From a virus: a stretch of DNA of 64,000 nucleotides. The translations under genes were made by a program, and so were the position numbers. Below, one piece after another: positions 37,975-47,656 of the stretch. The stretch is taken from the IMG/VR virus record IMGVR_UViG_3300042294_004068, positions 46,922 through 110,921 of that record; one strand, given 5' to 3'. Each line of letters opens with the position of its first letter. The first letter of the stretch is position 1. The notes beneath the pieces are model-generated. The model saw only the letters and a program-made list of their open reading frames with translations. It did not search any database and had not been told where the DNA came from.

Positions 37975-39521
37975 ATTACTTCCTTCAGTCTCTGAATCTC
38001 TTCCTTGAGAGAGTCTATCTCAGATTGTTGAGTTTTTAGTAGTTCAATAACGAGTGTTGAAAGAAGTCCGTAGTCAATACCGTCTGGCTCGCCATTCTTA
38101 TCGTATGAAAGGATTTGTTCAACACCTAAATCCTGAACTTCTTCAGCAATATAACCATACATCCATTCACGATTATATCTATTTTGTACCCCTCTAACAG
38201 AATTCTTGTATTTATATTTTTTAATTTTAAGATTTAAAATATTTTTTGGTTCTTGAACTACAAAATCTGATATATCTTGCTTTACTTTTAATGTAGATGG
38301 GACTACTCCTCCAATACTGACACCACCTTGAGGGGTAACACCATGAATGTGCGAACCATTTGAACCAACGTGACCGTGTGCACCACCAGTAATTGCCATG
38401 CTATTCATAAATAAAGTTGCGGTGTGCGTGTGAGCTGGTACAGACCCGCCAGTGTGTTGGTGGTTTCCAACAGCAACTTGATTGGAACCAGTGCCAACTG
38501 GAAGACGGGCAAAAGCAAGAGTACCACTATCAATTTTTGACGCACTAACTTGCGGAATGCGAGCATCAGCAAAAATACCTGAAGTAATTTTTCCAGCATC
38601 TAGGTTGGGAATTCTTGTAACATTTAATGTTCCTGAAGTAATTTTTCCAGCGTCTAAACCTGGAATTCGTCCAGCAGCAAATTCTCCTGAGGTAATAATA
38701 GATGCACCAAGTGATGGAATATTACCTGTTGATAAAACTCCAGATACTTGAGATGCTGCAACATTTCCTGTGATTTTATCTCCAGCAATAGTTGCATTAG
38801 TTAGAGCTCCTCTAATTTTTGAGGCAGAAATTCCACTGGTACCGTCAATTAGACCATCAGTTATAGAACCGCTAATAACATTTTCTGTGCCAACTGCATT
38901 GGCGGCTAACTCGCTGTTTCCTACAGCATCTAAAGCAATCTCTGAAGAACCAACAGCATCAACATTAATTTCGGATGTTCCTACAGCGTCTGCTGTAATT
39001 TCTGCAGAACCTACGGCGTCTGAAGAGATTTCGCTGTTTCCTACAGAATCTGTTTGAAGATTCTCTGCTCCAGCTGCATCTACACCTAACTCAGAAAAAC
39101 CTACAGAATCTTGAGCTATTTCTGAAGAAGTCACTGCATCCGAGGCAATTTCATCGTTTCCTACTGCATCTGTGAGAATGTTTTCTCGATAGACGGCATC
39201 TACAGAAAGCTCATTGGTTGTAACAGCATTTTCCACAATTTCTGCAGAACCAACTGCGTCTGTTTGTATTTCTGCAGCACTTACTGAATCTATAGCAAGC
39301 TGAGCCTCACTAATTGCAGAATCAGCAACCAACTCTCTAGTGATTGCCTGTGCTAGAATTTTATCTGTGCTGATAATTCTAGGGGCAAGATTGTTTTCAT
39401 CGACAGCAAAGTTACCTAATCTAGAAGGAGATGGCCTAGCCTCTAGATATTTAATTCTGCGTTGAACATCGGAAATAGAACCTGTAATTGTTCTATTTCT
39501 ACTTCTTCTTCTACTCGCCAA
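37971..39521 (-). CDS. Tail fiber with decapeptide repeats and S74 intramolecular chaperone
   Basis: A 516-residue protein. A short coiled-coil head (DVQRRIKYLEARP) is followed by about 14 repeats of 10 residues (residues 67-215, DAVGSSEI.L type). A set of 17-19-residue repeats of the type DAGKITSGTL...RIPN (about 265-340) comes next. Four HxH pairs (His354/356, 364/366, 382/384, 391/393) follow, which could bind metal as in other trimeric fibers. The last 110 residues are an S74 chaperone: Ser409 and Lys412 in PSTLKVKQDI, then YGYIAEEVQDLG and a closing coiled coil. S74 domains fold the trimer and are cut off before the Ser. It is the last tail gene in the leftward unit. Confidence 0.88.
   Translation of the reverse strand: MASRRRSRNRTITGSISDVQRRIKYLEARPSPSRLGNFAVDENNLAPRIISTDKILAQAITRELVADSAISEAQLAIDSVSAAEIQTDAVGSAEIVENAVTTNELSVDAVYRENILTDAVGNDEIASDAVTSSEIAQDSVGFSELGVDAAGAENLQTDSVGNSEISSDAVGSAEITADAVGTSEINVDAVGSSEIALDAVGNSELAANAVGTENVISGSITDGLIDGTSGISASKIRGALTNATIAGDKITGNVAASQVSGVLSTGNIPSLGASIITSGEFAAGRIPGLDAGKITSGTLNVTRIPNLDAGKITSGIFADARIPQVSASKIDSGTLAFARLPVGTGSNQVAVGNHQHTGGSVPAHTHTATLFMNSMAITGGAHGHVGSNGSHIHGVTPQGGVSIGGVVPSTLKVKQDISDFVVQEPKNILNLKIKKYKYKNSVRGVQNRYNREWMYGYIAEEVQDLGVEQILSYDKNGEPDGIDYGLLSTLVIELLKTQQSEIDSLKEEIQRLKEVI
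38871..39323 (-). repeat. Decapeptide (30-base) tandem repeat in the fiber gene
   Basis: Asp or Asn recurs every 10 residues at positions 78, 88, 98 and on to 208 with the consensus DAVGSSEI followed by two variable residues. The nucleotide copies are diverged, so selection appears to hold the 10-residue register. A constant decad suggests a helical or beta-spiral shaft. Confidence 0.8.
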
Positions 39522-41544
39522 TTGTCTTTATCTTCCTCTTTTTGTCGACTTTCCAATCAGGAATAAGAACTAAATCTACCGTCTCTGGGAATGTAGGAGT
39601 ATCTGGGACAGACACTTTATAAGACTCAATTTTTCTAATTAAAATGTCATCTCTGGGTTCTTGGTCGTTGCCAAGTCTTTGACGTACGAATTCATCATCA
39701 ATAATTATTGAACACCAATCACCTGGATTGTAAGAGCCAATTAATGGCGATAGAGAACCATTGACCTGAATGTTGTAAGTGCCTATTGGAGGTAAGGCTT
39801 CATAGAGATAATCCTGAGCATATTCATAGAGTGAGTCTTCATCTTCAATTTCATCTACCTGTTCTACCTGATCTAGAAGAGGCCAGCTCCTACCTTCTGT
39901 ATTAGAAAGATACCCGCGGACAGCAGCACCTGCGTAAGGCTGGCTAGCATCGTCATTCATATCTTCTATACGACCGACTGCAAAGAAACGTGTAGCCGAG
40001 TCCTCTGCAGATTCTTCTACAGTAAATGTAAGAACGTTTCCTGGGTATTCAAACACTATTTGATCAGCACCTACCTCTTCTGCAGTGTAGTAATCTCCAT
40101 TTGCTGGTTCAAACTCTAAGTCAGCAGAAAACACTTCAAACTTTCTTGTAAAGCTTGCAGTATCGTAGTCATAGTCGCAATCAATTCGATACTCAAATGG
40201 ACCATTTATAGAGTTGGAGTATTCTTCTAAAATTTCTCCAACTGTTTTATTTTGATACCCTCGAAAAGTAAGAGTGTCTCTATAATAACCACTTTTGATA
40301 GAGCTATCAAGAGCTATACCAATATCTGAGTTTGAAAGATAGCTTCCATAATCTCCGTAACTTACTTTGCTACCTAGTGTTACAGTTCCACCAGCCACTG
40401 CTTTAAAATCAGCAAGCACCGAGCCAGTAACGTATCTAATTTTATTTGCTGCTGGAACAGCACTAATTATTTGCCGTCCATCATATGTTGTGTCAAGTAC
40501 ACCAGTAAAAAATGAATCTACACCTTTAACAACAGCAGAAGACCCAACCAATGAGTTATGAGTTCTATCAAGAGTTAGCTCTGCAGTTCCTCCACCATTA
40601 GGCCCAAAGATGTTGCCCATGGATCTTGAAATTACGTTGTATGTTTGAAGACCACTTACAGGGCTTGGGGGCACATCTGGACCGTTCAAGTCGTATCTAA
40701 AAGTTGTTGATGTAGGAACTTCAGTTACAAAATGAGTACCATCCAAGTCTGAGCCAACTTCATAAACAGATACTTCTTGACCAACAATAATATCGTGTTC
40801 TTTTTCTGTAGTAATTGTTACTACGTTAGCTGAACGCTCTTTTTTAACGATTGGAACGTCAAAATCTTTAGCTGGTCTAATTGCCTCATTTGCAAAATTA
40901 ACCCCACCCAAATCTGTATTAATTCTGTAAACTAAATCTCTAGCTACATCAAAAGTATCTGCAAGTAATCTACATGCACCAGAATCGCTTGTACCAGAGG
41001 TGTTTGCAGAAGTGCTTAAATACTGAAATTGATTTGCAGCAGTTATGTTTGTAATTTGATGAGTACCATTTACAGCAGGGTTTACTGTAGTAATTTTTAT
41101 AAACTGGTCTTCAGAAAAACCGTGGGGTTCTTTAGTAGTTATTGTTGCAACTCCGCCAGAGACAGAATATGCAGCAATTCCAATGTACTCGGAGCCATAA
41201 ACAATAGTTTGCCAAATATTTCTATGATAGAGATAGCTGACGAACTCAGCGCCGTCGACTGAAAGCTCCTGACTTCTTACGTCATATCGACGTGACCAAA
41301 TAATCCCGCCCCATACGCAAACCCCGTTACGCATAATGTAAATACCTGTTCTACCTGGCATAGTTGCTTCATAAAGGTCAAGGGCTTTTGTGGTTTCAAT
41401 AAATGGAATAGTTCCAGAAAAAGCACCAGCTTTTCTATTAACTCTTTCATAGGAAACATTTTTAAAAGGAACTTCAGAAATAACAGTATTTGTCAGCAAA
41501 TCTGTTAGATAGTATCGGTATTCGACATTAGTCTGTAGTGTCAT
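39511..41544 (-). CDS. Tail-tip/baseplate hub-like minor tail protein
   Basis: A 677-residue protein. The N-terminal part (VEYRYYLTDLLTNTVISEVP, GAFSGTIPF, GIYIMRNGVCVWGGIIWSRRYD) is the start seen in actinophage minor tail proteins with a gp27/hub-like fold. Two or three copies of the HGF-type beta module are inserted at about residues 120-190, 240-300 and 330-390. The C-terminal part (PLIGSYNPGDWCSIIIDDEFV) returns to the hub fold. It overlaps the fiber gene by 11 bases. Immediately upstream is the Dit-like gene, the usual order of tape measure, distal tail protein, hub and fiber. Confidence 0.75.
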   Translation of the reverse strand: MTLQTNVEYRYYLTDLLTNTVISEVPFKNVSYERVNRKAGAFSGTIPFIETTKALDLYEATMPGRTGIYIMRNGVCVWGGIIWSRRYDVRSQELSVDGAEFVSYLYHRNIWQTIVYGSEYIGIAAYSVSGGVATITTKEPHGFSEDQFIKITTVNPAVNGTHQITNITAANQFQYLSTSANTSGTSDSGACRLLADTFDVARDLVYRINTDLGGVNFANEAIRPAKDFDVPIVKKERSANVVTITTEKEHDIIVGQEVSVYEVGSDLDGTHFVTEVPTSTTFRYDLNGPDVPPSPVSGLQTYNVISRSMGNIFGPNGGGTAELTLDRTHNSLVGSSAVVKGVDSFFTGVLDTTYDGRQIISAVPAANKIRYVTGSVLADFKAVAGGTVTLGSKVSYGDYGSYLSNSDIGIALDSSIKSGYYRDTLTFRGYQNKTVGEILEEYSNSINGPFEYRIDCDYDYDTASFTRKFEVFSADLEFEPANGDYYTAEEVGADQIVFEYPGNVLTFTVEESAEDSATRFFAVGRIEDMNDDASQPYAGAAVRGYLSNTEGRSWPLLDQVEQVDEIEDEDSLYEYAQDYLYEALPPIGTYNIQVNGSLSPLIGSYNPGDWCSIIIDDEFVRQRLGNDQEPRDDILIRKIESYKVSVPDTPTFPETVDLVLIPDWKVDKKRKIKTIGE

Positions 41545-41558
41545 TTATAGGAGTCCTT

Positions 41559-43886
41559 TTATCCCAGCCAGCCAGATCTATAGTAGACGCGAAGGCTAGC
41601 ATCTCCATTCACATCACCCGAGTCGGTAAACTCTATTTCATTATTTCCTGGTGCAAGCTCAATGAAATCAGCTAAAACATCAATTCTTCCTCTAGCACCG
41701 TCAACTTGACCGTTAAAGGCAACTTCTCTGTTTTTTGTATCAATTTCTAATACGTCGGCACTAAGAGTAGCTGTTGCATTGGCAATACCTGGAGTAAAGA
41801 TAACGTCATTCTTTTTAATAGCTTTTCCACTTGCCAGAGTTTTTGCAATAGTGTCAGAAACGCTTGCTGTTCCATTTGCCCCAGAAAATGGGAGGCTTCC
41901 AGAAACTGTTGCAATACCACTTGGCGTGACAGGAACAGCTGTAGCAATTCCAAGAAGCTCTATAAACACAGTTGTAACTTCGGTATTTGGGACATCTGTT
42001 CCAGAGATAACTAGAGTAAAGGAATTTGCAGTCAGAACAGAAGCAACTGACCTAACGCCAGCACCAAAAGGTGTTGTCCCAGAGAAAGTAAGTTCAGCTC
42101 CAGTGTATAGGCCATGAGCGTTTACTGTAGTCACTGTGACAATGTTTCCAGTTCGTGAGTAGGACTTCACCTTTCGTGAAGAAGGCTCGACGAAGCCAGC
42201 TGTTACAGAGGTAGGGATTAGATTTGCAACACTCTTTGAGTAAGCAAATGTTGTTGTACTAGGAACTGCTGTAATTGTAAATGTTCCGTCATAGCTTGGG
42301 TCCACCCCAGAAACTACAACTTTTTCACCGACAACATAGTTGTGAGGTGTGCCAGTAGTTAGAATGACAGTGTTTGACGATGCTGACCTAATAGAAATAG
42401 CTCTTTCATTTGAAGAAGATTTCTTAAATTTAAAGCTAGTAGGTGTTGGAATTTCTGTAATTGTGTATGTGCCATTGAAGTAAGCATCAACGTTTGTAAT
42501 AGAAACTAGTTCCCCAACAATAAATCCGTGAGCAGCGCTAGTTTCTAGGGTTGCTATGTTGAGAAGCAGCTGTTTACTTACAATTTCTTTAGCATTGGTA
42601 CGAGTTGCAGCATAGCTAAATGTATTAGAAGTTGTTGCAGTAATTGTGTACGAACCGTCAAAAGGAATACCTGTGTTTGTAACAGTTACAGTGTCTCCAA
42701 TAATAAATTGGTGCTCGTCTGCTGTAGTTAAAGTTGCAATATTAGAGACAACTACTTTTCCTGTTACTGATTTTGGGGGAACGCGAGTTCTTGCGTAAGT
42801 AAAAGTGTTGTCATTTGGAACACCAGTAATTTTATATGTTCCATCAAAAAGACTATCTACCCCAGCAATAGTTATAGAGTCATTAACTCCAAAACCATGT
42901 GCGTTCGCTGTTTCTAATCTAGCAACACTGTTCTGTAAAGCCTTCGTGACGACATCTGTGATAACTGCAGACTCTGTTTCAAAAGTGAAAGTGGTGTCTG
43001 TTGGAGTAGAAGTAATTAATTGCTGACCATCAAATGGGAATCCCACGTTTGAAATGTAAATCTCATCTCCAGCTTTAAAGTCATGCTTTGCTGTGGTTGT
43101 AAGAGTTGCCACATCAACAAGTCTTGTTGTATCAAAAACAAGCTGCTTGTTTACAATAGCTCGAACAATACTTCCCTTCAACGACTGAGTAACTAAGATG
43201 AGCTTGTCTGTAGTTCTGTTGTAGATAGAAGCAGGAGATATCAAGGGTCCTGTAATTTCTAATATACATGGGACTGGATAGTTTCCAATGTTTTGAACAG
43301 AACCAATTCCGCTATATCCCATTTCATTATTCTTTACAGGAATTTCACCAACGTTATATCCGTCAGGGCTTGCATCGTTCCAAGAGTACTTAATTGGGTC
43401 AGCAGCACGAAGACCAATTTCAAACTCTGTTCTTCCACGAGAGTTACGTGTCTCAATACGAACGTCACCGCTTAGACGAACCCAAGAAGCACGGATAGGG
43501 TCATTACCAGTCTTTAACCATGTTCCTTTATAAACTAAATCGCAAGCGGCAACTAACCTATCTCGAGCTGGTTCAACCTGAGAAGGATTCTGAGTCAGAT
43601 ATACACCTTTTAAAACTAGTTCTCGAGCGTTATAACGTCCTTGAACATCATAAGAACCGTCACCAAAACCTCGAGCAATATTAGGCATTTCTGCAGAAGG
43701 CATTGACCACCAGCCTTCAATATCAGTGACTACCCAAACAACGCCATCATCATCAATTGAGTTAAAAATAAAGTCACCAAGAATAATGTTGGCTTGAAGC
43801 TTTAATTTTTCAATGTAGTCAGGTTGTAATGGAGTAAGTCCACGATCTACATAAAAATTTTCTTGCCCTTGTGTGTAAGCAGACAT
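41559..43886 (-). CDS. Distal-tail-like minor tail protein with tandem beta modules
   Basis: A 775-residue protein. Residues 1-235 resemble a distal tail (Dit) or minor tail protein that follows the tape measure: WVVTDIEGWW, RGFGDGSYDVQGRYNARELVL, RTEFEIGLRAADP. Residues about 240-620 hold six or more copies of a roughly 60-residue module of the type IATLTTADEHQFIIGD.V.V...FDGSYTIT..TFSYA. The C-terminal 100 residues (ASVSDTIAKTLASGKAIKK, then APGNNEIEF) look like the closing beta-sandwich of siphovirus Dit proteins. The family core would normally be about 300 residues, so the repeats more than double its length. Confidence 0.78.
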   Translation of the reverse strand: MSAYTQGQENFYVDRGLTPLQPDYIEKLKLQANIILGDFIFNSIDDDGVVWVVTDIEGWWSMPSAEMPNIARGFGDGSYDVQGRYNARELVLKGVYLTQNPSQVEPARDRLVAACDLVYKGTWLKTGNDPIRASWVRLSGDVRIETRNSRGRTEFEIGLRAADPIKYSWNDASPDGYNVGEIPVKNNEMGYSGIGSVQNIGNYPVPCILEITGPLISPASIYNRTTDKLILVTQSLKGSIVRAIVNKQLVFDTTRLVDVATLTTTAKHDFKAGDEIYISNVGFPFDGQQLITSTPTDTTFTFETESAVITDVVTKALQNSVARLETANAHGFGVNDSITIAGVDSLFDGTYKITGVPNDNTFTYARTRVPPKSVTGKVVVSNIATLTTADEHQFIIGDTVTVTNTGIPFDGSYTITATTSNTFSYAATRTNAKEIVSKQLLLNIATLETSAAHGFIVGELVSITNVDAYFNGTYTITEIPTPTSFKFKKSSSNERAISIRSASSNTVILTTGTPHNYVVGEKVVVSGVDPSYDGTFTITAVPSTTTFAYSKSVANLIPTSVTAGFVEPSSRKVKSYSRTGNIVTVTTVNAHGLYTGAELTFSGTTPFGAGVRSVASVLTANSFTLVISGTDVPNTEVTTVFIELLGIATAVPVTPSGIATVSGSLPFSGANGTASVSDTIAKTLASGKAIKKNDVIFTPGIANATATLSADVLEIDTKNREVAFNGQVDGARGRIDVLADFIELAPGNNEIEFTDSGDVNGDASLRVYYRSGWLG
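42050..43170 (-). repeat. Array of about 60-residue beta modules in the Dit-like gene
   Basis: Each unit reads (V/I)ATL-T/E-T-x-x-x-H-(G/D/Q)-F-x-x-G-(D/E), then a V or I strand, a V(D/G).(F/Y)(D/N)G(T/S/Q) turn and an IT..P..TTF.(F/Y) ending. At least six copies can be read. Related single copies occur in the major tail protein, the hub-like protein and the large rightward appendage proteins. Confidence 0.8.
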
Positions 43887-43887
43887 T

Positions 43888-46800
43888 TTATGCAGCTCCC
43901 CTTCTCATTTGATAAGCAAGCTGACGTGAGACAAGATTTGCAAGTTCACGTTCATCCATACCAGCGGATGGGTAAACATTTACAGTTACTCCCTTACCAA
44001 CCCCTCCACTTAAGAAGGAAATCATTGCCTTATCACGTTTTGACAATCCATCTGGGTCAAGAGGTTCAACACGCTCTGGGCGACCTGCTTCAGCAAGCTG
44101 TGCAAGAACACCGCCTTGTGTCGCAGGAATAATTCCACCTTGAGCAAGTTGAGGAATTCTGATGTCTACCTTAGGAACTTGGAAACTTCCAACTTTAAAT
44201 CCACCAAGGGTGAAACCCTTTCCAGCAATGTTGCTGTTCCACCAAGACTTTGCTGAAGTCCATGCAGCTTCTAGTCCACTCTTTAAGAATCCAAAAATGT
44301 TTCCTGCACTATCAGTAAATTTCTTTGGAAGACCTCTTAAGAATGCTGGTATGTCTTTTGTAAAGAAATCAGTTACAGCAGTCCATGCTGTTTTCACTCC
44401 ACCACTCATGAAGTCCCAAAGCTTGCCAGCTCCGTCGATGAATCTCTTAGGAATTCCAGTAATAAATGGGAGTATAGTTTTTGCAAAGAAATCACTAATT
44501 CCAGTAAATGCCTTACCAAGAAGATCAATAATCCATCCCCAGAATCCAGCTACAAGAGTTATATATCTCTTAGGAATTCCTAATAAGAATGGAACAAGAG
44601 TGTTTGCAAACCAGTTACCAATATTGGTAAAGAGTGTTCCAAGAAGGTCAAAAATCCAACCCCAGAATCCAGCTACAAGTTTGATGTATCGTCCTGGCAG
44701 GGAAACTAGGAATGGAACTAAAGTATCCATAAACCAACTGCCAATTTTTGTAAATAAATTACCTAATAAATCAAAAATCCAAAGCCAAAAACCAGCTACA
44801 AGTTTGATGTATCGTCCTGGAAGACTGATTAAGAATGGAACCAAAGTCTCTGTAAACCATGCAGAAATTTTTGTAAATAATTCACTAAACCACGTTCCTA
44901 ATTTTGAGCCAAACTCTTGGAAGAATCTAAGAACCTTTGGACCAAAGTCTTTAAAGAATGCAACAATCTTGTCCCAGTTTGAGATAATAAGAGGAACAAT
45001 AAGTAAAAGTAGTCCAATAGGACCTCCAAGTAAGCGTAGAGCGCCTCCAGCCAAACGAGCAGCACCTGCTACACCTCGAAGAGCTCCTGCCTTAATTCGA
45101 GCAGCAACTGTTGATTTTTGCATGCCAGTTCTAGCACCAGCAGAAGCTGTTCCAACAGTAGTTAAGCTAGTTGCTGCTTGCTTTCCAGAGATATAAATTC
45201 CCTGCATAGCAGCTTTCTTTTGCTTATCAATAACCATCTGCTTTTGAAGCTCGGTACGTGTTAGTCCAGAGCCTTGTCTAAGTTTTCCAAATGGGTCTTT
45301 GATAAAGTTCTTTAGATTAGTAAAGGATTTTTGAACATTAAGAATTGCTCCAATAAATCCTTTAAATACAAACCTTGCTGCCCCACCTACTAAAGCAAAA
45401 GCTCGATAAACAGCAAAAATACCACCAACAAAAGCAAGAACCTTCTGAGCAATATCACTGCCAAATATTTTTGTAATAACTTCAAAGATTGAACTTAAAG
45501 TTTTAAAGAATGTTGTAATAGCTCCACTTTCAGTGAATACTTTTACTAACTTAGCAAAGTTAACTACAACATCTCCAAGTGCTGGTAAAGCTCCACTTAG
45601 CTCTTCTCCAACTGAACCAAAAATATCTACAGCTTCGTTTAGTTTGTCAACAAAAACACCAAACTGTGGAGTAGCACCAATTTTTGCTGCTTCTCCAATA
45701 ATGTTTCCAATAAGGTCAAGAAGCTTTGTAAAGTTAGTTGTTAGACCATTTAAGAAAGTAGTTAGCTTCTCATTATCAGCACCACCCTGAGTGAAGTCCT
45801 TCCACTTTTGGAATGTGGTATCTAGATACTTGACAAAGATATCTGCAGCACCGCCAGGAGCAATAACGTTGTCAATGATGTCGCCTAAAGAGCCAAAGCC
45901 CTTCTTAAAAGCTGCCCCAAGACCACTCGAGATGCGATTAATGTTCTCAAAGAATTCAGTAAGCTCACCTGTGGCTTGCTTGGCCTTCATGGTCTTGTCG
46001 AAAGTTTCTCCAAGACGTTGAATCCATAAACCAAACTTATCAATAAGTGGCTCAGCAGCAGCTACTAGTGCAAGAAGACCTCCATAGAATCCGTTTGCAC
46101 CCTTACCAACTCTTCTTAGAAGAGTGTCGTTATTCTTCCAAACAGTTTCAAGATTCTTAAGATTTGTGCCCTCAGTAATTGTGTTTGAAAAGTCAATAGC
46201 AATATCGCCAAGCACTCCTCCAGTTCCCTGAAGTAGAGGAATTAGTTTTGGAAATAGGTTATCTACAAGATTTTGTATCGCTGTCTCAAGTTTTGGAAAT
46301 AGTTCTTTTCCAGCGGCGGCTCTTAGCTTTTTAAACTCGCCTTGAATACTTAATAAGTACTTAACAAACCTCTGAGCTTCTGGTGACAAATCAGAGAGAG
46401 CGTCATTAAAAGCGTCAACTCCAGGACCCTTTTCAGCATCTGCTAAATCCTTACGAGCGTCAGAAACATCCCGCACAGCAGATGCAATTTGACGATTAAT
46501 GTCACGTATGGCTTTGCTCTTGGCTGGATCATTGGTTGCTTCATTTTTTGCATTTTCTGCAGCTTTTTCTGCATCTGCTACAGCTTTTATAGATTTTGCA
46601 TAATCAATAGCAGAATCTGCTGCTGCTTCTCTAGCATTTCTTTGAGCAATAACAGCATCTTTTACTTCTTGTGAACCTTCAACGCCCGCTGCAGTAGCAG
46701 CCTTTTCTTCCTTCTTTAGGTCCTTGTTTCTATCGATAGCCTTACGAAGGTTGAGGTCTGCCTCAGCAAAAGCAAGCTCTGCTTCTTGACGAGCACGAGA

Positions 46801-47634
46801 GTTTGGTGGAAGGTCTTGAACACGCTGCAATGCATCACGAGCTTTAATAAACTCAAGGCGTGCCTTCTTTTCAGAAATTGCAGCACCCTCAGTTTCAAAG
46901 CGAAGTTGCTGCAGTTTCTCTTTTGCATCTTCTCTAGCTTTGTTGAGCTGCTCTGTTGCTTTATTACTTGCTTCAAGTGAATCTCTATAGGCTCTTTCAG
47001 AACGCGAAGCAGAAATCTTTGCGTTAGCAAGGTCTTCCTCTGCCTCAACTTGCCGCTGTGTTAGTCGAGCAAGGAGTTCTGGTTTTGCCTCATCTTGAAG
47101 ACGCTTTAACTTTAATTGAGCATCAGCTAAACGACGTTTTGCTGCTGCAATTGCTTTATCATTAGAAGCAGAAGCTTTTTGAGTCTTTAAACCAGCAGAC
47201 AATGCTTTAGAGACACCAGCAAAAGCTAATTTAGCTGTTAGAGCTGCTTGACCTAAGGCTCCTAAAGTAGAAGCAACTGCTACTAAACCACCTGCTGCAA
47301 CTGCAGAAGCAGTCGCTCCAAGAGTTAGAAGTCCTCCACCAAGGGCACCAACAGCACCAACAAGTCCAGTAATAGCTGGACCTAAGAAATAACCTGTAGT
47401 GATAAGTCTTTGTAGACCTAAACGAGCATCTTCTGCTTCTCGTCTAAATTTTGCACTAAAAAGACCGCCTCTATCTCGGTCACCGCTGGCTAATCCTCTT
47501 GAAAAAGAGTCAGAAATATTACGACCAGCGTCCTCACCAATTCCATCAAGACCCTCAAAAGCTCTTTGGATATCAGGACGAACGCGGTTGGTAATAGCAC
47601 GGACAATGACGTGTGCTTCACCTACTACTGCCAT
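43888..47634 (-). CDS. Tail tape measure protein
   Basis: A 1248-residue protein, the longest in the tail module, sitting between the chaperones and the Dit-like gene as expected. Residues about 150-400 are charged and coiled-coil-like (long Ala/Lys/Glu helices). Hydrophobic Gly/Ala stretches (LGPAITGLVGAVGALGGGLL, about residues 77-96) and others near residues 740-770 and 860-885 could cross the membrane during DNA ejection. A Trp/Phe-rich 41-residue repeat occupies about residues 915-1100. The C-terminus has Gly/Pro-rich turns (LAQGGIIPATQGG). Tape measures set tail length, and at roughly 1.5 A per residue this would predict a tail near 190 nm; that relation is a family rule of thumb. Confidence 0.92.
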   Translation of the reverse strand: MAVVGEAHVIVRAITNRVRPDIQRAFEGLDGIGEDAGRNISDSFSRGLASGDRDRGGLFSAKFRREAEDARLGLQRLITTGYFLGPAITGLVGAVGALGGGLLTLGATASAVAAGGLVAVASTLGALGQAALTAKLAFAGVSKALSAGLKTQKASASNDKAIAAAKRRLADAQLKLKRLQDEAKPELLARLTQRQVEAEEDLANAKISASRSERAYRDSLEASNKATEQLNKAREDAKEKLQQLRFETEGAAISEKKARLEFIKARDALQRVQDLPPNSRARQEAELAFAEADLNLRKAIDRNKDLKKEEKAATAAGVEGSQEVKDAVIAQRNAREAAADSAIDYAKSIKAVADAEKAAENAKNEATNDPAKSKAIRDINRQIASAVRDVSDARKDLADAEKGPGVDAFNDALSDLSPEAQRFVKYLLSIQGEFKKLRAAAGKELFPKLETAIQNLVDNLFPKLIPLLQGTGGVLGDIAIDFSNTITEGTNLKNLETVWKNNDTLLRRVGKGANGFYGGLLALVAAAEPLIDKFGLWIQRLGETFDKTMKAKQATGELTEFFENINRISSGLGAAFKKGFGSLGDIIDNVIAPGGAADIFVKYLDTTFQKWKDFTQGGADNEKLTTFLNGLTTNFTKLLDLIGNIIGEAAKIGATPQFGVFVDKLNEAVDIFGSVGEELSGALPALGDVVVNFAKLVKVFTESGAITTFFKTLSSIFEVITKIFGSDIAQKVLAFVGGIFAVYRAFALVGGAARFVFKGFIGAILNVQKSFTNLKNFIKDPFGKLRQGSGLTRTELQKQMVIDKQKKAAMQGIYISGKQAATSLTTVGTASAGARTGMQKSTVAARIKAGALRGVAGAARLAGGALRLLGGPIGLLLLIVPLIISNWDKIVAFFKDFGPKVLRFFQEFGSKLGTWFSELFTKISAWFTETLVPFLISLPGRYIKLVAGFWLWIFDLLGNLFTKIGSWFMDTLVPFLVSLPGRYIKLVAGFWGWIFDLLGTLFTNIGNWFANTLVPFLLGIPKRYITLVAGFWGWIIDLLGKAFTGISDFFAKTILPFITGIPKRFIDGAGKLWDFMSGGVKTAWTAVTDFFTKDIPAFLRGLPKKFTDSAGNIFGFLKSGLEAAWTSAKSWWNSNIAGKGFTLGGFKVGSFQVPKVDIRIPQLAQGGIIPATQGGVLAQLAEAGRPERVEPLDPDGLSKRDKAMISFLSGGVGKGVTVNVYPSAGMDERELANLVSRQLAYQMRRGAA
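44330..44900 (-). repeat. 41-residue tandem repeats in the tape measure
   Basis: At least four units of the form F.KI..WF..TLVPFL.SLPGRYIKLVAGFW.W, with a DLLG turn, repeat every 41 residues (123 bases). The two central copies are nearly identical in protein and similar in DNA (44660-44760 and 44790-44880). Outer copies are degenerate, and a related decayed unit continues toward the C-terminus. Confidence 0.85.
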
Positions 47635-47656
47635 GTGCTATCACCTCCTATTTCGA

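Noticed and set aside
44162-45196. Long rightward open frame of 344 codons opposite the tape measure
   Set aside because: It mirrors the tape measure repeats, is Lys/Pro/Asn-rich without a known fold, has no ribosome site, and lies antisense to a well-supported gene.
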